Shown: positions 1 to 10,447 of the stretch, piece after piece
How the letters are laid out: every line of letters begins with the position of its first letter
How positions within the stretch are numbered: the first letter of the stretch is position 1
Source: Byssothecium circinans
Taxonomy: Eukaryota; Ascomycota; Dothideomycetes; Pleosporales; Massarinaceae
Direction of reading: 5' to 3'
DNA: 32,230 bases
Assembly: GCA_010015675.1 (NCBI GenBank)
Contig: ML976978.1
Span: forward strand, 1,801,650-1,833,879
The notes under the pieces: generated by a model
What the model saw: the letters and a program-made list of their open reading frames with translations, nothing else
Databases searched by the model: none
Told to the model about the DNA's origin: nothing
Translations under genes and position numbers: made by a program

Positions 1-85
1 AGGGGTAGGTGGTGGATGCCCGCATACTATAGAGAAAACAGCACATAAGGGTGTAGGCTACACCTAAGAATTCTTAAAAACTACT

Positions 86-389
86 TGCTTATCCTTTTTA
101 CCCCTAGGGGCAAAACTCCCACTAGCTTATCCTTTTCACCCCTAGGGGCAAAACTCCTATCAGCTTATCCTTTTCACCCCTAGGGGCGAAGCTCCTACTA
201 GCTCATCCTTTTCACCCCTAGGGGCGAAACTCCTACTAGCTTATCCTTTTCACCCCTAGGGGTAAAACTCCCGTTAGCTTATCCTTTTCACCCCTAGGGG
301 CGAAGCTCCTACCAGCTCATCTTTTTCACCCCTAGGGGCGAAACTCCCGCCAGCCCATCCTTTTCACTACTAGTAGTAAAAGTTCTATT
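86..389. repeat. Minisatellite A, 8 x 38 bp
   Basis: Eight tandem units of exactly 38 bp begin at 86, 124, 162, 200 and so on. Each carries TTATCCTTTTCACC followed by the palindrome CCCCTAGGGG and a short variable tail (GCRAARCTCC). Unit 8 (352-389) is the most diverged and has the palindrome changed to CTACTAGTAG. Most differences between units are C/T or G/A transitions, as expected from RIP. No coding frame is evident. A minisatellite role in subtelomeric DNA is inferred from position only. Confidence 0.93.
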
Positions 390-685
390 ACTTATCCATT
401 TCTACCTCTATAGGTCTAGTGCTATCAGTTATCCATTTCTACCTCTACAGGTCTGCTGCTATTAGTTATCCATTTCTACCTCTATAGGTCTAGCGCCATT
501 AGTTATCCATTTCCACCTCTATAGGTCTAGCGCCATTAGTTATCCATTTCCACCTCTGCAGGTCTAGCGCCATCAGTTATCCATTTCCACCTCTGCAGGT
601 CTAGCGCTATTAGTTATCCATTTCCACCTCTGCAGGTCTAGAGCTATCAGTTATTCCTCTCCACCTCTACAGGGGTAGTAGCGTA
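390..685. repeat. Minisatellite B, 8 x 37 bp
   Basis: Eight units of 37 bp start at 390, 427, 464, 501, 538, 575, 612 and 649, directly abutting minisatellite A. The core is TTATCCATTTCYACCTCTRY followed by AGGTCTAGCGCYATYAG. It is visibly related to the neighbouring 38-bp unit through TTATCC-TTT-ACC and a CTAYAGG block, so the two arrays probably descend from one ancestral repeat. The last unit (from 649) is degenerate. Confidence 0.92.
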
Positions 686-778
686 ATACAAGCCGTTCGC
701 GTTCGAGGGAGGGATAGGTAGGTGCAGCGGCGCAATACGCGCCGTTCGTGTCAAAGGGAGAGATAGGCAGGTAGAGGA
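681..778. repeat. Imperfect 49-bp direct repeat, two copies
   Basis: The block beginning GCGTAATAC at 681 recurs as GCGCAATAC at 730. Both continue with GCCGTTCG and an AGGGAGRGATAGGYAGGT stretch. The period is 49 bp. It follows directly on minisatellite B and may be a third diverged repeat family of the same array. Confidence 0.7.
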
Positions 779-1357
779 GAGAGGGAGAAGAGTATTATAA
801 AGTTATATATAGATATAGCTAAAAGCATCGCAATAAAGCAGGTAGGTAGTAGAGATAAGAGAGAGGGAAGAGCACATGGCGCGTATTAGGATTATTCATC
901 CACGCTGCTAACAAAAAACCCTAACACGCTAAATGCGCACGTGCAGTAATAATAAAACATGTGTTCGTATATTAACAAATATAGCACTAGAAAACTATTT
1001 ATAGGATAAAGAATTTGCAAAGTGCATAGCACATTAGATCTATTATATAGGTTAACAGACTAGAGCTCTACTCTATAGACAGACACGTCTAACGCGCACA
1101 TGTGACACATTAGAGTAGCGGGAACTTCCTAGCTTAGCGTATATCATCCTATCAACCTTTTACCCACTATCTACCTATCATCCGTCCTACCCCCATACAC
1201 AGTCCTAATAATTACAGCAATAATGCTAAGTAAATGAAAAAACCTACCTACTTCACACTCTCGCACCTTACAGAAATATCGCATGCAATGAGACTCAGAA
1301 TCCCCCTATGCGGAACTACGCATTTTAATAACTAGACAAGCCACTAATTACCTCCTT
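779..1357. other. AT-rich stretch without a recognisable gene
   Basis: No coding frame is visible on either strand. A CCCTAACACG decamer at 919-928 has an exact inverted match at 7775-7784, flanking the large unidentified element; this is noted as a possible terminal repeat. The rest is AT-rich spacer dense in TA dinucleotides. Confidence 0.5.
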
Positions 1358-2218
1358 ATGATAGCAAAGTTCCTAATCAACCAACTCACTGCTAACTAGG
1401 CTATCAGACAAAACTGACCCATTGATGAAGTGCACAAAAAGCGAATCCATCAGTTATACAACGAAGTTAGCGTTCTGCGGAGAGACTTGAGCCATCAGTT
1501 GCAGGTGACATGCACAAAAGCTCAGGTAGATAAAATGAGGAACTAGCTAGCAGAGAACCTAGCAGTAGGGAATGTCTAGGACAATGTGCCCTCTTTTATA
1601 GACTAGGCCGCCGCAGGATGTTAACTAGCGGAACTTATAGCTAGCAACTATAGAGTCTAAGCCTTGCAGGATTTCCTAGAAGAAACTGGGAGGAATTCAC
1701 CTAAGGAGTAATAGTAGATTTATGATATATATGATAGAGGTATGATGACTATTCCTTCACTCTCCCTTTGCTTACACCTTATAGAAAAATTACCTCCAGC
1801 CCTTAGCATTAAGATTCAAGTGAATAGAGACGGCGTAACCCTTCCCGACAGCCATGGCCATGTTTAGGCCGAGCTCGTCACCCTCTCATCGCAGCATCCT
1901 GAGCTTTTCAATGGCTCAAGCAAATAGTTCTAATAAAACATATGCTCCTTTTTAGGTATAGGGACTTAGATGAAGGATTTCCTAGTACGGCGACTCGCAA
2001 CACTTTGGTGGAATAAGAGATAGAAAGCAGTTATTACCAAGTAGTATAGCTAGCTAATAGGATGAGATATATTTAATCTTTCTAAGTTTAAATAGAGGGC
2101 GCGATCAAGGATTAATAATGTACGTCTTATAATACAATTAAACCTCCTTACTATACTTACCTTTAATAGTTCTGGTTTAACACCTTCACATAAGTTATCA
2201 AAACAGTCTACTTTATAT
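1358..2218 (+). pseudogene. Degenerate frame 1a of an unidentified element
   Basis: From an ATG at 1358 one frame can be read for about 285 codons, broken mainly by TAG and TAA. The part between about 1421 and 1720 is rich in charged residues and Gln/Leu, with fragments such as VHKKRIHQLYNEVSVLRRDL that look like a coiled coil. From about 1742 the text turns more globular (MMTIPSLSLCLHLIEKLPPA). Position and composition resemble a gag-like or structural first ORF, but no zinc knuckle or other diagnostic motif is seen, so I do not name it. Near 2215 the readable frame moves to the next one, either through an indel, an intron or a true frameshift. Function unknown. Confidence 0.5.
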
Positions 2219-3905
2219 ACGATAATGTTAGCGTACACGTCCGTTTCGCTGACTGGAATAGAATCACCCTGCTAAATCATAGACTAGAAGTAGATGCTAT
2301 AGAAACCCTATTTCACTCTAATCATCCACCTGACTTCTTCCCCTCCGTCCCTCCTAAGAAATACGATGAGCTATATAACCTTATACAGAGCATGAGCCTT
2401 GACCAATTCGTAGACCTAGAGGGTATGCTAAGGATTAAACAAAATGAAGTAGACGTTATCACTCGCGTCCTTAAACACGTTATTCACTGGATAAATGGAG
2501 ACCTAACAAAAGTTAGTAACTAGGATAATAATAAACTACTACTGCGTAAGGATTTTAAGGCCGCATTACTAACAGAGACTGCAGAGTAGGAATCCATTGC
2601 ACTCTAGCTTCACATCATTCAACATGTCCGTAACAATAGGGCTTACTTCCTAAGCCTAACTATAGACAAACTATTGTCAACATATCTAGATGAAGCCACC
2701 AACAGTTACTAAACTAGGTTTTAACAATATAGGGAATGGAAAGACCTCCTCATCCTCGTGTATGATGCCATAGGTCTAAAACTATAACCTAAGTGTATAC
2801 GCTAGTATAACTAAGGAGAGTCTCCTCATACACTAGAGTGTCAATCATCGTTAACAATAGCCTTGACCGCGCGGGATTCAATCAAGTCTCTCCTAGAAGT
2901 CTCGACCAACCCCGCACTTAAGACAAGCCACGCACTCGATAGTCTAGAGTCGCTCTTAGAAATAGCCATCGCGCAATAGGTAGTAGAGTAGTGTGCTAGA
3001 GCTCTAGAGAATCCTAACTCAAATTAGTTACTATCTAAAAAACAATGCGTTAAGGCAGCGCACGCGAGCTACAAACTTCATACTAATATCATTAGGTTAT
3101 AAGCCACCTCTACACATGCTTGTAATGGAGAGGGCTCCATATCGCCTAGCGCTAAAGAAGGTGCGCATCCGCACTCCTAATCTCAAGCTTATAGCAGAAC
3201 TGTAACATCAACTCAACGCAGCGTAACTATACTTGAGAGCACGCCTAATAATATCGTATCTCTAAAACAAATATACTAAGCGTCAAGCAGTAGCAAAACA
3301 TGAGCAATGGGTTAACACACCCCTACTCTAAATAAGACTAGCAATACTCCGCAGATACTACGGCAGCCCCAACTAGCAAGGGAGGATAGCGATCCATCGC
3401 AGTCTTAACTAGATAGAGAAGCTGCTCCTACCCCCAATTTAGGACCCACTTTTGAAGTTGGCGTTCACCCGAAGGCGATAAAACCTCCCGTAACCAACAT
3501 TAGATGATTAGCAGGGGGGCTCATGAGACTGTCTAAGAAGAACGCGAAATAGAAGCAAGGTTAGATTAGAATCAATACTTCCCTCATCCTTTCTAAGCCT
3601 AGCTTGTGCGCACTCCACCGTATCACCCCCCTTTTTAAAGTTCAGCAGCAAGCACAGACAGTATCACACCTATTAATAACCTTTACTGTAGCACCAGGTA
3701 GATTGCGCGTTTCACCCGTCTCCTAATACAATTCCACAAAATAGAACGCTGCCCCTAGGGGTTGCAACCTCCTCTCCTCTCTATTTCATACCCGTACCGC
3801 CAAAACTAAAATAGAGTCTAAAGTTAGGGCAATATCTAACGTTAACCTATAAGTTATCCTTCTACTACCCACATCTGCTTCACTATTTCTAACAAGGCCA
3901 AATAA
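2219..3905 (+). pseudogene. Degenerate frame 1b of the same element
   Basis: Frame +1 (for example 2221 onward, DNVSVHVRFADWNRITLLNH) stays readable for about 560 codons. Interruptions are mostly TAG/TAA, with no obvious net frameshift. The first half (to about 3100) is helical and hydrophilic, with segments such as DFKAALLTETAE and REWKDLLILVYDAIGL. The second half (about 3150-3560) is rich in Ser, Thr, Pro and Gln and looks disordered. No catalytic motif is recognised. It continues from frame 1a and precedes the much larger frame 2, so it probably belongs to the same mobile unit. It could be the C-terminal part of the frame-1a product. Function unknown. Confidence 0.5.
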
Positions 3906-4184
3906 TTAAGGACGATGTTAACGACGTTAACGACCTAATCAATCTTAACCCTAACGTAGACAATCCTGATGAGGACCCTTACTACGTAGACCTACATTAG
4001 TCTAACACTAAAGATAAGTTCTAAAGTAATAGTAATAATGATGACCATAGCGCCACCCTTAAACCCTAAAGAAGCTACTAATAATAGAGGATCTAACACT
4101 TTACAGCTAGAGATTCAAAGTTCACTAGTAATAGTGCAATCCCTAATAACACGATAGTTACTAACATACATAGCGCCAAAACTT

Positions 4185-7100
4185 ATGCGTTTTATTAACC
4201 GCGATACGTTTACCTAAACAGACGCTCTCAACCTCCTCTATAAACGCATAACTGTTAACTATGGAAGCGGATCAGCCAGATCATAGAACGTAGAGGAAGA
4301 AGATGAATTAGTTATAAAGTTCTTTATTAACCTTTTTATCGTCGTAGGGGTGCTAATAAAGCCACTAACTAAGCCTAGTCCTAGCCTATCCATGTTTAGA
4401 ACACTCTAGTTTAGTCTCCAAAACTAGCGCGCCCAGTATAGCACGAAGCATTAACATGGCGTACTATTCAACCTTATAAACTAGATAATGCGCATAGGCA
4501 ACTTATTAATAAGAGAGGCCTAGTTCATCATTATGCACCTAGTAGTAGGCGAAGTCACACCACTCCTTAATTATTAGGCGAGAGTTTAGCAATCTAAGAA
4601 AGAGTCTATCACTAGTCCACTTTCAAATTAGCACGCCTAATTTATCCTCTAGCACATACTTATCTACTTCTAGGACACGGACCTTACTCCATTAGGCGTA
4701 GAGGGCAGTTAGAAACTAGGAGCTAATAATATTATAGACATCCTAATCCCGCAATGGACCATCTTCTAAGAACACTTTATAGATACGTGGGACTAGTACG
4801 TAGTACATAACAATAACTCTAACCTAGATCTATTCTAGGTAAACAACTAACTAGCGTTCCACGCTTATAATTATGATGCTAACCTAGAGATTACCCCATT
4901 AGAATGGGAAACACTCCACGAACTGCCTATCAAGCAACCGCTACCTAAGCCACCTGATTCAGATAATAAGTCCTAGCCCCTCTCCTTGGATGAAGACGAC
5001 GACTGTGCTATAGGCAACTAGTGAGTTCCTCCTAAGCAGCCTAACTACAATTCCCTCTTTACTGGTACCTTCAAGACGATGCGCTAGGAACTTAAAGCTA
5101 AATACATCATCAACAATATCTAGAACATAACGTACGCTTTAGTGGTTGATATCTATTATATGGACGGGCCTATACTAGAAGATAAGGGTGAACCCATCCC
5201 TATGCGCTACATGTTGGCTAATCGCAATAAGCTTGCTGCTAAATACCTAACTCTAGAGCCCCCCTATGTCTTCTACCTATTAGCGTTTCATCTATATTAT
5301 GGTAACTAGAATTCTCTAAGACTACTATGATTCCTTAATAACTACGTAATCACAGTAATGCGAAGCAACATGTACTAGCAGAATGAGAACAGAGATGTCG
5401 TTGAATGCTTTGCGTTCTAGGGCTACTCCAACATCAAGCGCATTGTTCAACATATGCCAAAGCAACTCCTAGCAACGAAGGGAGAGGCTATAGCAGGCGC
5501 AGCACTACTATAGGGTAAGGCTAAACTCGCCGGATGCGATCTACTCCGGCTGAGCAAATTAAAGAACGTACGAGGAGATAGGGGCGAAGATTATAAACTA
5601 TTCCTACGTGAACGTACTCTCATTACTAATGTCGTCCTATAAGGCAGCTTACCGTGGAGGATAGAGGTCATCATCACGGTCAACAGTAGTTAACTAGTAG
5701 ATGAACGTTAGAGTTTCACTACCGTCTTAAGTCCTATCATCTGCTTTATATAGTTCTACGCAGTAGAGCGTGATGTGTACACCCTACTACTCCGTTCATT
5801 CCAACCAGAGATCTTCCCTAGCGTGCTCGCGGCGTATGCGAAAGTTATCAAATATGCGCTTAACCATATCATTGCCTAATTGCAACTTAATCTAGATAGG
5901 CTCAATCTAGCCCTCTCTAAAGGCGTCGCGGCCCTTAATTGAATAGGTAGCTATTGCTTTACCAGCCTGTAGAGGGCACTACCCACCAAGTTGTTTGATT
6001 TCCTGGGGACGTCCAACGGCCTAGAGAACTATAGGTGGCCGTACATTAACCTATCTAAGCTTTCGCTTAGAGGATCTAGCACTATCAACACCTAAGACTA
6101 GCCCCGTAATAGCCGCGATAGCAAAGACCAGCCCTTACTCCTGCACATGAAAGCCCTCTCTTTCCATTTCTCACCCTTGGTAGCGGCTACGCGTGCTAGC
6201 AACGTATTTTTTACAGACTTCACACGTGGGAGAATCCGTAACACCTAGAGCGTAGAGAGGTTTCTCTGTAAACTCTTCTATGATTTATAGATACCGCAAA
6301 CTATCGCGTTCCTTACTAAGTAATGCGTTTAGGCGCTATGGGAGAGAAAGGTCTACGACGCAAATAATAGAGAGGCGGCTGAATTAGTGAAAGAGAAGGT
6401 CTATACGTAGGCCTAGGGTAATAACCCCTTCCTGTAGAAGTAAGCTCCTCTTCATTGCATAGTCCTAATGAACACTAACTACTTCTATAGTAACTATAAG
6501 CCTATCTTAAGACTTTTCTGGCTAGGCTCAACGGCCCCCCTATAGGAGCCTATAGAGACACGTTGAGACATTGCTTAAGCCCTATTCTTCTATTATAAGA
6601 AACTATATAATCTAGGCTAGTATAACCGTTGGTCTACTAAACATGCCACCTAGTTTAGTACACTACAATCCGCCATACAGAATATGAAGGAGGCGGATGT
6701 CACGCTAGAGGCGTGGATGTTATCCATCGCAGTAGCGTTAGACCGCTGCAATATCTAATGTATTCCTGGGTCTGCATAGCGCCTAACGTTTTCCATAGTG
6801 ATTAGGCTGGTAGGCAGCACCGCCCTTTCTATCCCTACTTCTGCAAAGGGAAGCCTAAAGAGACAGGCAATGGATTCTATGCAACGCATCCACGCGAACG
6901 CTAAGATACTACGTACGGGTCACATACTGTTCTCCTAAAGCCAGCCTATGTTCCCGTAGATCCTAGACACCATCGCAGAGGGTTTCCAATATATGTAGAA
7001 GACGATGAAGAGCGTGAAGCGTGCGGGCAGTAATCACGTTTACGAGCATTACTCCCGTGCTAAACAAGTGTTGTTAGAACACCTAGTAGACACTAAGTGC

Positions 7101-7760
7101 GAGCTTCTACTCATGATTATTATAACATTCACGTCCCTACCTAAAGTCCCTATTGTTGATGAAGGGTCATGCTCTATTTCATACGGTTACGCTAATGACA
7201 TCGGCCATTAGTTTGCGTTAACCCTGATAATCAAGCTGCTCTAGTTCGTCTATCCACATATGTTTAACTAGGGTAAGGATCCTAGATATAGGGCTTATTC
7301 CATCTTAACTATAAGTACTAAGCTAGGTAACATATCCCCATAGGTTCTAATGGAGCCATCTAACAAGGATAGAGTAGAAGAAAGTCCCTACGCGTCTCCT
7401 CCTATTAACTAAGTTAGTTAGACTTATAGACCCTACTACTAGAGAGAATCTCTACCTTAGGCAGCTTAAGCTTGTGGACTAGCCTACACGGAATGCTATG
7501 CATGCGAGGCTAAGGGCGGCGCTATCTAAACCGTACGATTTCATCAGCATCATATTTGGTAGCAACGCTCAAGAGTGGGTTCAAACATCCAGGTGCATTG
7601 ATTAGGATACATGAGGTACCCTTTCACAGACGCATCATGTGCACATCTCCCCTAGTAGAGTTCATCCTAGCCCTTCCGTTCACTAGCTAACCCTCTTAAT
7701 TTAACTATTTCCTCTATATACCTTGCTATCCCCCTTTCGCCGGCCCCTTTATGCAGGTGA
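4185..7760 (+). pseudogene. Very long degenerate frame of an unidentified element (about 1,190 codons)
   Basis: Starting at the ATG at 4185 (MRFINRDTFT), a single frame runs 3,576 bp to a TGA at 7758 with no net frameshift. It is studded with TAG, TAA and a few TGA codons. Long well-formed stretches remain, for example ALVVDIYYMDGPILEDKGEP near 5140, HMKALSFHFSPLVAATRASN near 6150, SVERFLCKLF near 6260 and a 68-codon open run at 7005-7211. An acidic segment lies near 4990 (SLDEDDDCA). I looked for reverse transcriptase, GDD polymerase, DDE, tyrosine recombinase and helicase motifs and saw none that convinced me. The size, the RIP load and the subtelomeric place argue for a repeated, mobile gene. 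Family unknown. Confidence 0.55.
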
Positions 7761-7774
7761 TGAACTTAAAGTGC

Positions 7775-7821
7775 CGTGTTAGGGATACCTGTCTACAGCG
7801 TAGATAAATAACCCTAACACG
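7775..7821. repeat. Inverted decamer pair containing telomere-like hexamers
   Basis: CGTGTTAGGG (7775-7784) and its exact reverse complement CCCTAACACG (7812-7821) flank a 27-bp loop. The right arm recurs in the same orientation at 919-928. The left arm, 15 bp past the stop of the 1,190-codon frame, pairs with 919-928 to bracket the whole unidentified element, so they may be short terminal inverted repeats. A chance match of 10 bp with low-complexity telomere-like sequence cannot be excluded. Confidence 0.45.
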
Positions 7822-7980
7822 CCTAAGAACCCTAACCACATATTCATTTATGCGTGAACTTATACGTATATGGGGTCATTCCATCTATTATACTATAGAC
7901 TCTACAGTATCTCTACTTAAACTTAAGTCTCGTGTTACTCCCCATCCACGTTCATATTGCCTAAAGAATAACCGACACTG

Positions 7981-8394
7981 CTAAGCCTTCTTGGACTTCT
8001 TCGCCTTGCGTCCATCGCGCCCCCTCGCCTTCCTCTTCTCAGCCTTGCTAGACCCAGCGTTTAGGTCAAATTCGTTGTCCTCATCTAATCCTACAATCTA
8101 GATCTTTAGGTCGCCCTTAGAGCTAGAGGAGTGCTAGCATTCCTATTAGCACTAGACTGCAGTGGAAAGCAAGAGTGTTCCTACCACATCTAAGACCTAG
8201 CGAACCTGCGACTTCTTCTCCTTCGCCTTCCTATCTTTCGTCTTAGGCTTCGTCCCCTCGTCCTTGGCGATGTCTATGCCCGTCACGGGAGCATTGACAG
8301 GTGAGCTGCCTTCGTCCTTAACATAGGCGTGTTTTCCTTTCTTTGACTCTTTCTTCACCTTGGCGATCAGATCCTTGATAACTACGGTAAACAT
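7981..8394 (-). pseudogene. Lys-rich degenerate coding remnant
   Basis: On the minus strand 138 codons run from an ATG at 8394 to a stop at 7981 in one frame, the first 65 uninterrupted (MFTVVIKDLIAKVKKESKKG at the start). The product is very rich in Lys, with further Arg, Ser and Asp. It ends in a basic tail with KAEKRKARGRDGRKAKKSKK just before the stop, which would suit a nuclear or nucleic-acid-binding tail. The four inner stops are TAG or TAA. The frame can be extended upstream past the ATG to about 8460, so the real start may lie further in. No domain recognised. It points opposite to the large frames on both sides. Confidence 0.45.
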
Positions 8395-8670
8395 CGCTGG
8401 CTTATTACTAACAAAGTCTGCCTAGCATGTTTTTTTGGAATCTTGGAGAACCACCTCCTACGACGCAGTGCGTGCGTGAAAACTGCAGGATATAGTAGAG
8501 ATAGTATCCTAAAGGTCATTTGATCCTTTTGTAGTACCTAGAATAGCTAAGAGAGGGTAGTGTTATAGGTTGCGTTACTGGTAGGATTTAAACCATCTCC
8601 TCTAACGCATCGCATACGTAGAACTATAGGATATAATAGAGCTAGTGTATAACACTCGCCTATTAGATAG
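8395..8670. other. Spacer, no gene seen
   Basis: Apart from a possible upstream extension of the Lys-rich minus-strand frame (to about 8460), nothing coding or repetitive is evident here. Confidence 0.4.
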
Positions 8671-9010
8671 CGCTACTGTATTTATGTATATTAATAAGTA
8701 TCGCACGGCGCATAACAAGCAAAAAGCCTTGCTAAGCTTGTTCAACAAAACAGGCTGGTAGTGAGTTTGACAAAATAAGTAGGTAATCAGCATCTAGAGA
8801 TATTCTAGGTTCGCAAGGCACTAGTACAGTAGGGCTTAGCAAGGCTTCGCTAGTATTCTATAGGTCCGCTGAATGTTAACCTCCTAACGTAGAAAGCTTC
8901 CTTAAGATAGAAGGTGACGTTCTACTACCGTGAGGCCCTGCTGCTGATGCTATCACTAGCCTCTTTTATTGAACAAGCTTAGCAAGGCTTTTTATAGAAA
9001 TACAGTAGCG
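8671..9010. mobile_element. MITE-like element with nested inverted arms
   Basis: A perfect 25-bp inverted repeat pairs 8721-8745 with 8969-8993; the arms contain CTTGCTAAGCTTG. Outside it a second, 13-bp pair (CGCTACTGTATTT at 8671-8683 and its complement at 8998-9010) extends the symmetry. The outer and inner arms are 37 bp apart on the left but 4 bp apart on the right, so one side has gained or lost about 33 bp. A further partial copy of the arm (CTTAGCAAGGCTT) sits near 8836. At about 340 bp with no coding capacity it fits a miniature inverted-repeat element. No target-site duplication is visible. Confidence 0.6.
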
Positions 9011-9147
9011 TGCTGGAAACACCACAGTCATGCTAGAAACACCATAGTTATGCTAGAAACACCGCAGTCGTACTAGAAATACTATAGCATGCTAGAAACA
9101 CTGCAGCGTGCTAGAAATACTATAGTTGTGCTAAGAATACTGTAGCG
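9011..9147. repeat. Tandem repeat, about 7 x 19-20 bp
   Basis: Seven units of 19 or 20 bp follow the MITE-like right end without a gap. The consensus is TGCTAGAAACACYRYAGTCG, with variants differing mostly by C/T and G/A. An eighth partial unit starts at 9148. The unit tail (TACTGTAGCG) resembles the outer arm of the adjacent inverted repeat (TACAGTAGCG), so the array may have grown by slippage from the element end. Confidence 0.85.
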
Positions 9148-9319
9148 TACTAGATATCAAAAGACCATAAGCAGCAGTACGTTCGCTTGCAGCTATAGGC
9201 TTCAAAGATGCTAATTGTTACATATAGATTACAATGTTAACTTCTTAACTAGAGAAAGTCTCTCTTAAAACAGATGGAAACGTTGTGCTTTCATAGGGCG
9301 CTAGTATAGATGCTCTCTA

Positions 9320-9640
9320 CATTCTAGTGTCCCTGTAGAGCAACTCGCTAACTACGCGGTACTTATAGATAAGTATGATTGCGCTGACGCCATGCGAGAT
9401 CCTATAAGCGTAGCAAAGTAGATGATATAAATCTCATCCCTATGTTAGGCACGAAGTGATGATTCAGCCACCCCTATCGTGGGGTGGGCTTACTTCTTAG
9501 AGTACACGCATTAGTGCACCATCTTAGGCTGTGCAAGATCATTAATCTTGCTTTCGCAACCTTTGCGCTTACTCTCCCTCAAGAATTTGAGCGAGGCAGA
9601 TGGTACGAATCTCATCCCCACTTTATATTGGATAATTAGG
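9320..9640 (+). pseudogene. Fragment resembling fungal BTB/POZ-type protein
   Basis: Frame +2 reads VEQLANYAVLIDKYDCADAM at about 9335-9394, followed by a short run with ARSDDSATPIVGWAYF. This resembles the post-BTB region of a large family of small ascomycete BTB-like proteins, where a Leu-Val-Asp-Lys-Tyr-Asp type block precedes a Trp/Leu-rich segment. The BTB fold itself is not visible upstream, so the piece is truncated on the left. After about 9510 two frames are almost equally readable, which suggests an indel. Interruptions are TAG and TAA. The identification is from memory of the family pattern and is tentative. In the intact family such proteins are usually of unknown biochemical role. 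Confidence 0.35.
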
Positions 9641-9691
9641 AGCCGTTGACAACATGGAACCTAGACCCTTAACTATGTATTCTTCCTATAA

Positions 9692-10084
9692 ATGATCCTA
9701 AAGTCTACCATAATATTCATTATCCTCTACGGCAGTCTATTCTTCTTCAATTCTTATGCTTGCGATACGTGCGGAAAGATCCCCGTCTTCTTTGCTAAGA
9801 ACTGTTTAAGGGATTAGGATGGGAGAGGCTGTTTAGTATTATTCACTACTATCTTTGCTAGGTATAGGGATATTGGCGCTTATCCTTAGACTAAGCGCGG
9901 GAGGCGTTGCCTTAGGTACGTTAGTCGGAAGTTCAGGTTCGTACGCAATAGATCTTAGAAAACCTTAAGGTTCATTCCTTTTGCGCTGATACTACTCTTT
10001 ATCTTTCTAGTTTTTAGCCTCCCTTACTTTAGCTTTAGTTTCATACTTTCTACGTCTACCGCCAGGCGTGATGTGGATGGATGA
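9692..10084 (+). pseudogene. Possible small secreted or membrane protein, broken
   Basis: The frame from the ATG at 9692 to the TGA at 10082-10084 has 130 codons and three internal TAGs (codons 42, 66 and one near 90). Residues 1-23 form a typical signal peptide (Lys-4, hydrophobic core IIFIIL, small residues SYA before the expected cut). Five Cys follow at 24, 27, 38, 47 and 73. A second hydrophobic run lies near residues 94-118, so it could instead be a small two-span membrane protein. Another frame over the same DNA is also fairly readable, which lowers confidence. No family is recognised and I assign no function. Confidence 0.3.
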
Positions 10085-10447
10085 TGAGATAGCTTAGTAG
10101 TTAGAAGAGTGATTAGGAAATCAATTAGCTAGTATAGTGGCGGAATGTTGCAGTTAAATAGGTGTTAGAAAGATCACGCGTTCCTTCTAACGCGTTAGAA
10201 TAAAGAAAGGTAAACAAATTATTAGTAGCGAGGTTCATGTCTTAAGCGTGATAGGAGCGCAACCAATAGTCTCTAACTTAGCGCGTGGAGCGAGTAGTAG
10301 CTCATTAGTTAGAAAGCAACGCGAGAAAGTTGGGACCTAATCAGCTACCACTAATTTAGTGAGAGCCTAACGCTAGAAAGCTTGGACCCTTCAATGCTAA
10401 GGTAACTTGTCTAAGGCGTTAGACTTCACTCTCCTCCCCTCTAAACT
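10085..10447. other. Noncoding stretch with a 16-bp perfect palindrome
   Basis: No gene is visible between the small broken frame and the JmjC block. TTCTAACGCGTTAGAA at 10185-10200 is a perfect palindrome. Related half-sites (GTTAGAAAG, CTAGAAAGC) recur at about 10163, 10308 and 10371, and a GAAAG-TTGGGACC-like motif occurs twice (about 10324 and 10375). This may be the 5' control or end region of the JmjC unit, but that is inference. Confidence 0.4.

Noticed and set aside
4185..7760. Possible endogenous RNA-virus polymerase
   Set aside because: I saw no GDD/SDD motif or flanking polymerase motifs in the readable frame.
9466..9551. Two small hairpins (CCACCCC/GGGGTGG and GCAAGAT/ATCTTGC) considered as terminator or tRNA parts
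   Set aside because: They do not combine into a cloverleaf and have no T-loop or anticodon-arm pattern; short chance stems are expected.
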